Positions 56,153 through 64,000 of a stretch of 64,000 nucleotides of DNA are shown in pieces. Numbering within the stretch: the stretch's first letter is position 1; every line of letters begins with the position of its first letter. Origin of the DNA: JAJZGK01 sp035538795 (lineage in GTDB: Bacteria > Pseudomonadota > Alphaproteobacteria > Rhodospirillales > Magnetospirillaceae); NCBI GenBank assembly GCA_035538795.1, contig DATLJS010000025.1, positions 1 to 64,000 on the forward strand, given 5' to 3'. A program made the position numbers and the translations under genes. Below the pieces are notes generated by a model. That model ran no database searches and was not told where the DNA came from. It saw only the letters and a list, made by a program, of their open reading frames with translations.

Positions 56153-57893
56153 GGCTCTCCTCCTCTTTGCCTTCGGCCTTGGCGCGGGCCTTCAAGACCT
56201 TCAAGGATTCCATCGAGCCCTGGGGCTGGAGGCCCAGCATGGGGGCGATCTGGCTGACGACGCGGCCGACGCAGGGCGCGGCGGTCCAGCCGCCGGTGGC
56301 GAAGCCGTAGCTTTCTTTGTTGCCTTGAGGTTCGTCGACCATCACCAGCACGACATATTTCGGATCGCTCACCGGGAAGGTGGCGACAAAGGACGACAGC
56401 AGCGATTTGTGGCGATAACCGCCGACGCCGTTTTTTTCGGCGGTGCCGGTCTTGCCGCCCACCAGATAGCCGGGGACGTCGGCCATGCCGCCGGTGCCGT
56501 CTGTGACGACCATGCGCATCAGGGCGCGCATATCCTTGGACGTGGCCGGCTTGATCACCTGCTGACTGGGAATCGGCTGGGTGGAGTCGCGGCGCAGGAT
56601 GGTCGGGGGATGATATTCGCCGCCGTTGACCAAAGCCGAAACACCGGTCACCACATGCAGGGGGGTGACCGCCATGCCGTGGCCGTAGGCGATGGTCATG
56701 GTGTTGATTTCGCGCCATTCTTTGGGATAGAGCGGGTTGCCCATTTCCGGCAGTTCGACCGAAGTGGTGCGCATCATGCCCATGCGGGCCAAAAAGGCCT
56801 TCTGATTCTCCGTGCCCAGATCCAAGGCCATGCGGGCCGAACCGATGTTGGACGAAACCTTGAGAATTTCCGCCACGTTGATGGGGTGTTTCTCGGGGTG
56901 ATAGTCGTAAATCTCGAACTTGGCGACCTTGATCGGGTGGGTAACGTCATAGACGCTGTTCATGGTCGACGTGCCGTAGTCCAGCGCGGCGGCGGTGTTG
57001 AACAACTTGAAGGTCGAACCCATTTCGTACACGCCCAGGGTGGCGCGGTTGAACATGGCTTCGGGGGTCGCCGAAGCCAGATTGTTCGGGTTGAAGTCGG
57101 GGAGCGAAACCATCGACAGCAACTCGCCGGTCTTGACGTCCATGACCATGCCCATGCCGCCGATGGCGTGGAAATCGGCGACGGTCTTGGCCAGTTCGTT
57201 GCGCATGATGGTCTGGACGCGGATGTCCAGCGACAGTTGCAGCGGCTCGCGGCGGCCTTTCAGATCCTTTTCGAAAGTCTTCTCGATGCCGGCGATGCCC
57301 TTGTTGTCCAGGTCGGTCAGGCCGACGGCGTGGGCGGCCACCTCGCCTTGGGGATAGATGCGCTTCTCGCCCTTTTCGAAATACAGGCCGGGAATGCCCA
57401 GGGCGTTCAGATCGTATTCCTGGCGCGGGGTCAGGTTGCGGCGCAGATAGATGAAGCTGCGTTCGGATTGCAACTTTGCCTGAATCTCCGCCTGATTGGC
57501 GTCGGTCAGAATGGAAACGATGCGCCGGGCGGCATCGGCGGGATTCTGGATTTCCTTGGGGTGGGCGTAAAGCGACGACGTGGGAAGGCTGGTGGCCAGC
57601 AGGACGCCGTTGCGGTCGACCACATCGGCGCGCTCGACGGTCATTTCCGCCTGTTTCGGCGCATGGGCGCGCGGGGCCACCCGCTTGAACAACGAGACGT
57701 CGACCATGCGTCCGGCGATGACGCAGAACGCCAGCGTGAACATGACGCTGGTGATGATCAGGCGGGCACGGCCGATTTCCAGCGCGCGGTCGTGGGTTCC
57801 CTCAAGATGCACAAATCCCGGCTCCTGGGCGTCTTCGCCAGGATAGAAGGTGGGCTCCGTTTCCGCCCGCGCTCCCAGGAGCTTTCGAATCAT
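56136..57893 (-). CDS. ftsI: Septal penicillin-binding protein FtsI (PBP3)
   Basis: 585-residue class B PBP cross-linking septal peptidoglycan. Cytoplasmic tail, one membrane helix LIITSVMFTLAFCVIAGRMV (about 47-66), dimerisation domain (ERADVVDRNGVLLATSLPTS, YLRRNLTPRQ, GIPGLYFEKGEKRIYPQGEV), then the transpeptidase domain with all three motifs: SxxK in YEMGSTFKLFNTAAALDYG (near 300), SxN in LKVSSNIGSARMALDLG and KTG in YLVGGKTGTAEKNGVG (near 490). The start overlaps the end of ftsL by 4 bases. Target of beta-lactams. Confidence 0.97.
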   Translation of the reverse strand: MIRKLLGARAETEPTFYPGEDAQEPGFVHLEGTHDRALEIGRARLIITSVMFTLAFCVIAGRMVDVSLFKRVAPRAHAPKQAEMTVERADVVDRNGVLLATSLPTSSLYAHPKEIQNPADAARRIVSILTDANQAEIQAKLQSERSFIYLRRNLTPRQEYDLNALGIPGLYFEKGEKRIYPQGEVAAHAVGLTDLDNKGIAGIEKTFEKDLKGRREPLQLSLDIRVQTIMRNELAKTVADFHAIGGMGMVMDVKTGELLSMVSLPDFNPNNLASATPEAMFNRATLGVYEMGSTFKLFNTAAALDYGTSTMNSVYDVTHPIKVAKFEIYDYHPEKHPINVAEILKVSSNIGSARMALDLGTENQKAFLARMGMMRTTSVELPEMGNPLYPKEWREINTMTIAYGHGMAVTPLHVVTGVSALVNGGEYHPPTILRRDSTQPIPSQQVIKPATSKDMRALMRMVVTDGTGGMADVPGYLVGGKTGTAEKNGVGGYRHKSLLSSFVATFPVSDPKYVVLVMVDEPQGNKESYGFATGGWTAAPCVGRVVSQIAPMLGLQPQGSMESLKVLKARAKAEGKEEESLDQVE

Positions 57894-58732
57894 CGCGCCC
57901 CCAACGCCGGCGAGGTGATGACCATGACGTTGCCGCCACCGCTGGCCGAAGCGGGTGTCGCCACCGGCGCCGACGCGGCCGGATAAGCGGCATAAGTCGG
58001 ATAGATGGACGGATAGCTCGACTTGGCCGCCGCGGGCTTGGAAGTCGGAGCGGCGTTGCGGGCGACCTGGACCGGCTTGGCGACGGCTTTGGCGGCCACC
58101 TTGGTGTCGGTCTTGTTCCCGGCCTTCTTGACCGGGGCGGCCGCTGCGGTCTTCAGCACGGCTTTGGCGGCCGGCTTCGGAGCGGCCTTGGTGGCGGCGG
58201 GCTGAGCCTTGAGCACGGGGGCGACGACCGGCTTGGCGGGCACCACGGCCTTGACGTCGAAGCTGCGCACCGGAGCCTGCGGCATCACCGGCATGGGCGA
58301 CGGCGCGGGACGGGCGACCTGCGGCGCTTGCGCCGGAGCGGCGGGCTTGGCGACGGGCGCGTCCGGGCTGGCCGAGACGGTGGCCGGAGCCGGCTGCTGC
58401 GACTGATCTTCGACGATCTGGTTGCTGGGGGCCTGGCTGAGTTCCTCAGGACGTTTTTCCGCCATGCCGAAGCTGTCGATGGACGACAGCTGGGTGGCCT
58501 TCAGGGGATGCATGCCAAGATTGCGCTCGGCCAGCTCGCGCAGGCGGGTCGGCTCGTTGAGATAGCTCCATTCCGCTTTGAGGACGTGAATCTCCTCCTG
58601 GGTCTGGACGATCTCCTTGCGCAGGTGACGCAGGCGCTGTTCCTCGCCCTGCACCTGATATTTCAGCATGAACAGGCCGGTGCCGGCGACCGTTGCCAGA
58701 ACCGCCCAAAGAATGGTGGCGCCGTGCCTCAT
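57890..58732 (-). CDS. ftsL: Cell division protein FtsL with very long C-terminal extension
   Basis: 280-residue bitopic protein; normal FtsL is about 90-120. The FtsL core is residues 1-95: membrane helix ILWAVLATVAGTGLFMLKYQ (about 7-26), coiled coil EEQRLRHLRKEIVQTQEEIH with VLKAEWSYLNEPTRLRELAE, and NLGMHPLKATQL. The remaining 185 residues are low-complexity, rich in Ala, Pro, Lys and Val (PAKPVVAPVLKAQPAATKAA, for example), lie in the periplasm and lack a recognised domain. Position between rsmH and ftsI and ATGA overlaps on both sides confirm identity. FtsL, FtsB and FtsQ together activate FtsWI. Confidence 0.92.
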   Translation of the reverse strand: MRHGATILWAVLATVAGTGLFMLKYQVQGEEQRLRHLRKEIVQTQEEIHVLKAEWSYLNEPTRLRELAERNLGMHPLKATQLSSIDSFGMAEKRPEELSQAPSNQIVEDQSQQPAPATVSASPDAPVAKPAAPAQAPQVARPAPSPMPVMPQAPVRSFDVKAVVPAKPVVAPVLKAQPAATKAAPKPAAKAVLKTAAAAPVKKAGNKTDTKVAAKAVAKPVQVARNAAPTSKPAAAKSSYPSIYPTYAAYPAASAPVATPASASGGGNVMVITSPALGAR

Positions 58733-59694
58733 GCCCGGCCTCCTTCCGTCCAAGCCGGCGCGTCGGTGCGCTCGGCGATGCGCAGGCGGGCCGAACGGGC
58801 TCGCGGATTGGTGCGGCATTCCTCGTCGCCGGGCTGGATGGCCTTGCGGCTGAGGAGCCGGAAACTGGGGGGCCGGGCCGTCGCCACCATGGGCACATGA
58901 CGGCTGGGCTGAGCGGCGGCGCCGCTACGGGTTTTCAGAAAGTCCTTCACGGCGCGGTCTTCCAGGGAATGGAACGACACCACGGCCAAACGTCCGCCCG
59001 GAGCCAGAAGCCGTTCGGCGGCGGCCAGCCCGCGCTCGACCTCGCCCATCTCGTCGTTGACGGCGATGCGCAACCCCTGAAAGGCGCGGGTCGCCGGGTC
59101 GATGCCGTCGTTGGAACGGGGCACAACGCGGCGGATCATTTCGGCCAGTTGCAGGGTGCTGGTAAAAGGAGTGTCCTTGCGGTCGGCGACGATGGCGCGG
59201 GCCAGCCGGCGGGAATGGCGTTCCTCGCCGTAGCGCCACAGAATGTCGGCGAGTTCCGCTTCGGACAGGCTGTTGACCAGATCGGCGGCGGAGGGGCCGG
59301 CCTTTTCCATGCGCATGTCCAGCGGCCCGTCCTTTTGGAACGAAAAACCGCGTTCGGCCTGGTCAAGCTGCATGGAGGACACGCCCAGATCCAGGGCAAC
59401 GCCGTTCACCGAGGGAATTCCTTCGGCGGCCAGCAAATCCGCCATGTCGCCGAAGCGGCCTTCCAGCACTTTCAGCCGACCATCGTAGTTTGACGAAATT
59501 TCCGGGCCGCGGGCGACGGCGGTGGGGTCGCGGTCGATGCCGTAAACGCGGCAGGCGGCGGTGGAGAGGAACGCCGTGCTGTAGCCTCCGGCGCCGAAGG
59601 TGCCGTCGACGATGACGGCGCCGTCGTCGATGGCCAGGGCTTCGACCACTTCCTTCAGCAGGACCGAGATGTGCGGCTGGGTCGGGCTGCTCAT
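58729..59694 (-). CDS. rsmH: 16S rRNA (cytosine1402-N4)-methyltransferase RsmH
   Basis: 321-residue SAM enzyme (formerly MraW) methylating C1402 of 16S rRNA. HISVLLKEVVEALAIDDGAV opens the protein; SAM motif VDGTFGAGGYSTAFLSTAAC (about 29-48), GVALDLGVSSMQLDQAERGF (about 95-114), SFQKDGPLDMRM, ILWRYGEERHSRRLARAI and RLAVVSFHSLEDRAVKDFLK (about 235) are diagnostic. ATG 59694; the longer frame overlaps mraZ and is rejected. ATGA overlaps with mraZ and ftsL. Confidence 0.97.
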   Translation of the reverse strand: MSSPTQPHISVLLKEVVEALAIDDGAVIVDGTFGAGGYSTAFLSTAACRVYGIDRDPTAVARGPEISSNYDGRLKVLEGRFGDMADLLAAEGIPSVNGVALDLGVSSMQLDQAERGFSFQKDGPLDMRMEKAGPSAADLVNSLSEAELADILWRYGEERHSRRLARAIVADRKDTPFTSTLQLAEMIRRVVPRSNDGIDPATRAFQGLRIAVNDEMGEVERGLAAAERLLAPGGRLAVVSFHSLEDRAVKDFLKTRSGAAAQPSRHVPMVATARPPSFRLLSRKAIQPGDEECRTNPRARSARLRIAERTDAPAWTEGGRA

Positions 59695-60158
59695 GCCGGG
59701 GCTCCCGGCTTGCGCAGGGGCAGCTGCGGACGGTTGGCCAGGGCGCGGGCGCGGGCTTCGGCCTGATGGGCCTTCAAGGCTTCCGGTTCCCAAATCTGGA
59801 AGTTGCGGCCCTTGCCGACGAAAGCGGCCTGTTCGGTGATGTTGGCGTGGGCCAGAACCTCTTCGGGCAGCACGACGCGGCCTTCGGGATCCCAGGCCAG
59901 TTGATGCGAGGACGAGAAGATCAGGGTGTTGATGTCGTCCTGTTCGGTCGAGAACAGATCGAAGCTTTCCGACGCCGAAGCGGCCAGTTCTTCCATGAAA
60001 TCCATGCCGGAACCTTCGACCGCGGCGGTGGTGAAGGACGGATAGATCACGATGCCCTGATAGGTCTGGGAAGACAAAGCGGCACGGAACGTCGCCGGAA
60101 CGGAGACCCGTCCCTTGCGATCCACCTTATTGATGAAAGTGGAAACGAACAGCGCCAT
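59691..60158 (-). CDS. mraZ: Transcriptional regulator MraZ
   Basis: 155-residue DNA-binding protein, first gene of the dcw cluster. It has two AbrB/MazE-type swapped hairpins: TFINKVDRKGRVSVPATFRA (about 7-26) and LAWDPEGRVVLPEEVLAHAN (about 88-107). VGKGRNFQIWEPEAL is the family segment after the second. MraZ forms rings and represses its own promoter through repeated TGGG boxes, which are present upstream. The C-terminal 30 residues are Ala/Arg-rich. ATG 60158 was chosen because family proteins begin at this FVSTFINKVD segment. Confidence 0.96.
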   Translation of the reverse strand: MALFVSTFINKVDRKGRVSVPATFRAALSSQTYQGIVIYPSFTTAAVEGSGMDFMEELAASASESFDLFSTEQDDINTLIFSSSHQLAWDPEGRVVLPEEVLAHANITEQAAFVGKGRNFQIWEPEALKAHQAEARARALANRPQLPLRKPGAPA

Positions 60159-60237
60159 CGCTTGCTCGTCCTTTTCCCCCAGTTGCGCCGCCCCGCCCCG
60201 GCCCGCCGTCAAGACGGCATGGGGGTGCCGTCGATGG

Positions 60238-60284
60238 TGGGTGGTGGGTCATCATGGGATAACATGGGTTTTCATGGGCGTCAA
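60238..60284 (-). promoter_or_regulatory. mraZ (dcw) promoter overlapped by MraZ boxes
   Basis: On the plus strand TGGG occurs at 60245, 60255, 60265 and 60275, exactly 10 bases apart, with a fifth at 60238. This is the MraZ operator pattern (TGGGN repeats with 5-base gaps). On the minus strand TTGACG (60279-60284), 17-base spacer and TATCCC (60256-60261) form a promoter lying inside the boxes, about 100 bases before mraZ. A GANTC site (60287-60291) adjoins the -35. Confidence 0.75.
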
Positions 60285-60340
60285 TGGAATCCGATAGTAA
60301 AACAATGGGCTAGAGCCCGGTTTTCCAATGTCTGTTGACC

Positions 60341-60349
60341 TGTGGATAA
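60341..60349 (-). promoter_or_regulatory. Perfect DnaA box between rnpB and mraZ
   Basis: TTATCCACA on the minus strand, 57 bases upstream of the proposed mraZ -35, in an AT-richer patch (60340-60460). The remaining part of the 373-base gap (60159-60531) shows no gene with a ribosome site. Confidence 0.5.
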
Positions 60350-60531
60350 GATTTGGCGGCGAGATAAAAACGAGGAATCGCCGCAAGTTAATGGATAAAG
60401 CGAATTTTTCAGGTTTGGAATGTTCAATATTTGTTCCAAAACATGAACAAAAAGCCATGCGGGACGGCGGGGACGCGCCATGGGGTTTCATGGGAAGATG
60501 CCGGGAAAGCGGCAAGATGAAGGGATAATTT

Positions 60532-60930
<399 letters not shown>

Positions 60931-61027
60931 GGCGGGACACTAGGGCTTTGTCGGTGAAAGCGCAAGCCTCGCGCGATGGACAATGTCGGCTCCAGTCGCG
61001 GAAAAAAGAATTACTTGAGGAAATGTC

Positions 61028-61043
61028 TGTGACGGTCGTCACA
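61028..61043. promoter_or_regulatory. CRP/FNR-superfamily-type palindrome TGTGA-N6-TCACA
   Basis: TGTGACG-GT-CGTCACA: perfect consensus half-sites for a CRP-like regulator, with 7-bp symmetric arms. It lies about 100 bases upstream of rnpB and 20 bases after the amidase stop codon. Confidence 0.4.
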
Positions 61044-61062
61044 TCTTTAAAAAGACCGTCGT

Positions 61063-61719
61063 TTATTCGATGGTCCGCAGAAGCGAGAGCAGCAACCGAC
61101 GGCATTCGACGTCGAAAACTCCGTCGAGACTGGCCGGACGGAAGTGACGCTGAAAGGCGATGATCGTCGATTCCATGTCGGAAACGTCGTAGCCGTAATC
61201 GGCTAAACCGATGGCGGGGGATTCGTCCGTTCCGGCTTCCGGCCACAGGCCGATGCCTTCGGCGGCCAATTCCCTCCAGTCGAACAACTCGCCGGGATCG
61301 TCCTTGCGGGCCGGGGCGACGTCGGAATGGGCGACCACGTTGCGCGCCGGAATCGGATGCAGCGACAGGATATTGCGGGCCAGGGGGATCAGGGCGTCCA
61401 TCTGCGCCTTGGGAAAAGGCCGATAGCCGAATTCGTGGCCGGGATTGACCAGTTCGATGCCGATAGAGCGCGAATTGACGTCGCTGAAGCCTCGCCAGGA
61501 GGATACTCCGGCATGCCAGGCGCGGCGTTCCTCGGGCACCAGGGAATAAGTCGTGCCATCCTCGTCGATCATGTAATGGGCGGAAACCTTGGCCTCGGGA
61601 TCGCAAAGCCGTTCCAGCGCGGCTTGAGCCGAAGGCATGCCGGTGTAATGCAGCACCAGCATGTCGATGGGCGTGCCTTCGGGACGCGGCTCGTGGTTGG
61701 GCGACGGGCGGAAAATCAT
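61063..61719 (-). CDS. N-acetylmuramoyl-L-alanine amidase, AmpD/AmiD type
   Basis: 218-residue Amidase_2 zinc enzyme cleaving the MurNAc-L-Ala bond. Zinc ligands fit: His in IDMLVLHYTGMPSAQAALER (about 24), His and Asp in VVAHSDVAPARKDDPGELFD (about 137-156). KVSAHYMIDEDGTTYSLVPE, AWHAGVSSWRGFSDVNSRSI and GIELVNPGHEFGYRPFPKAQ are family segments. The C-terminal 50 residues (ADYGYDVSDMESTIIAFQRH) resemble a peptidoglycan-binding domain, as in AmiD-like proteins. No signal peptide is seen, so the cytoplasmic recycling role of AmpD on anhydro-muropeptides is likelier. ATG 61719; the stop of the transporter gene overlaps it. Confidence 0.93.
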   Translation of the reverse strand: MIFRPSPNHEPRPEGTPIDMLVLHYTGMPSAQAALERLCDPEAKVSAHYMIDEDGTTYSLVPEERRAWHAGVSSWRGFSDVNSRSIGIELVNPGHEFGYRPFPKAQMDALIPLARNILSLHPIPARNVVAHSDVAPARKDDPGELFDWRELAAEGIGLWPEAGTDESPAIGLADYGYDVSDMESTIIAFQRHFRPASLDGVFDVECRRLLLSLLRTIE

Positions 61720-62579
61720 GTCGTGGCGGTTCCCTTGATTGAGGGGCGGAATTGTACCACGGCCACGCCGAGAATGGTCAGGGCTCCGCCCAGCAATTTC
61801 AGCCAATGCAAAGGTTCGCTCAGCAACAGGGCGCCACTGATCACGCCGATCACCGGCCCCAGCAGCGTAAAAGGCACCACCCGGTTCATGGGATTGCGGG
61901 CGATCAGGCGATACCACAAAGTATAGGCGATCAGCGACGAGGCGCCGGCGGTGAAGGCCAGGGCGCTCCAGCCGTGCCATCCGGCGGTGGCGACGGCTTC
62001 GACCTGTCCATGCTCGAAGGCCAACGACATGGCGGCCAGCGGCGGGATGGAGAACAGCGCGGTCCAGCCGTTCAGGGTCAGACTGTCGATGGGGCCGATG
62101 CGTTTGACCAGCACGTTGCTCCAGGCCCAGGCCATGGCGGCGGCGGCGACCAGCAGAAGATGGGGAGGCGACGGATGCGTGGGCTCGCCGGCCAGCAGCA
62201 CCACGCCGGTCATGCCCAGGATCAGACCGATCCAGCCGGCGCGGCCCAGCCGTTCCCGATAGACCATGGCGCCGACCATGGCGGAAAAAGGCACGCAAAG
62301 CTGAATGCCGATGGCGGTGCTGGCGGCATCCAAGCCGCTGGCGGCGCAAAGCAGCAGACCGAAATGCCCGACTCCCAGCACCACAGCCAGGGCCAGCACC
62401 AGCGGCCAGCGACGGCGAGGCAGGGGGCGGAACGGCACGATCATGGCCGCCACCAGGCAAAAGCGCATAGTTGAAAGCAGAAATGGCGGAAGCTCGGTGG
62501 TGCCCAGCTTCATGAAGACGAAATTGACGCCCCAAATGGCCACGACGACGGTGGACAACAGGGTATCGAGCGGCGACAT
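61716..62579 (-). CDS. EamA/DMT-family transporter
   Basis: 287-residue inner-membrane protein with ten helices in two EamA repeats: TLLSTVVVAIWGVNFVFMKL (about 6-25), SAMVGAMVYRERLGRAGWIG and LILGMTGVVLLAGE (end of repeat 1), AAAMAWAWSNVLVKRIGPID (start of repeat 2), NRVVPFTLLGPVIGVISGAL and LLSEPLHWLKLLGGALTILG (end of repeat 2). It probably exports amino acids or similar metabolites; substrate unknown. It overlaps the amidase gene by 4 bases and follows the ABC-F gene after one base, so the three likely form one operon. Confidence 0.92.
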   Translation of the reverse strand: MSPLDTLLSTVVVAIWGVNFVFMKLGTTELPPFLLSTMRFCLVAAMIVPFRPLPRRRWPLVLALAVVLGVGHFGLLLCAASGLDAASTAIGIQLCVPFSAMVGAMVYRERLGRAGWIGLILGMTGVVLLAGEPTHPSPPHLLLVAAAAMAWAWSNVLVKRIGPIDSLTLNGWTALFSIPPLAAMSLAFEHGQVEAVATAGWHGWSALAFTAGASSLIAYTLWYRLIARNPMNRVVPFTLLGPVIGVISGALLLSEPLHWLKLLGGALTILGVAVVQFRPSIKGTATT

Positions 62580-62580
62580 G

Positions 62581-64000
<1,420 letters not shown>

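Noticed and set aside
60328..60528. 66-codon plus-strand frame between mraZ and rnpB
   Set aside because: No ribosome site, no recognisable motif, and it overlaps the dcw control region.
61063..62535. 490-codon frame joining the amidase with upstream sequence
   Set aside because: The upstream half is antisense-frame shadow of the DMT transporter gene; the amidase starts at 61719.

Overview
The window is GC-rich DNA from an alphaproteobacterium, most likely a Rhodospirillales member close to Magnetospirillum. This rests on protein similarity recalled from memory and on gene order; no search was run. It is a chromosomal housekeeping segment with almost no mobile DNA: I see no transposase, integrase, CRISPR array or tRNA.

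Left part (1-16.9 kb): a partial aspartate aminotransferase; a small gamma-glutamylcyclotransferase-fold protein; an unusual soluble chemoreceptor whose C-terminal half is a urea/amide-binding (UrtA-like) domain; a fluoroacetyl-CoA-thioesterase-like protein; a family 9 glycosyltransferase; thiC behind a TPP riboswitch; a LysE-type exporter; uvrB; several small or unknown proteins (a 47-residue ORF with a textbook promoter, a ferritin-like DUF6306-type protein, a DUF2076 protein, an unrecognised 421-residue protein); slyD; creA; gldA; and a divergent ArsR regulator/SDR pair with an operator-like inverted repeat.

Middle (17-32.2 kb): an HD-GYP protein; a biotin locus (bioB divergent from bioF-bioH-bioC-bioD, with bioA separated by a transmembrane chemoreceptor on the opposite strand); a TPR protein; a diguanylate cyclase; a UvrD/PcrA helicase with a LexA-like box over a promoter that predicts a leaderless message; prmA; and a CBS-domain protein.

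Right part (32.3-60.2 kb, all minus strand): the division and cell-wall (dcw) cluster in canonical order: mraZ-rsmH-ftsL-ftsI-murE-murF-mraY-murD-ftsW-murG-murC-murB-ddl-ftsQ-ftsA-ftsZ. It continues into lpxC, a CPA2 antiporter, bamD, recN, a second diguanylate cyclase and ligA. From mraZ to ddl/ftsQ most genes overlap by a few bases, which implies strong translational coupling. The mraZ promoter carries four TGGG boxes at exact 10-bp spacing, the MraZ autorepression signature. Three GANTC (CcrM-type) sites sit directly upstream of ftsZ. lpxC is bounded by intrinsic terminators. Right of the cluster lie rnpB (RNase P RNA), an AmpD-type amidase, a DMT transporter and a partial Uup-type ABC-F ATPase running off the right edge.

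The most unusual item is the soluble HAMP-MCP-UrtA fusion at 1595-3793. It has a sigma54-like promoter and is followed by a perfect hairpin that holds the Shine-Dalgarno of the next gene.
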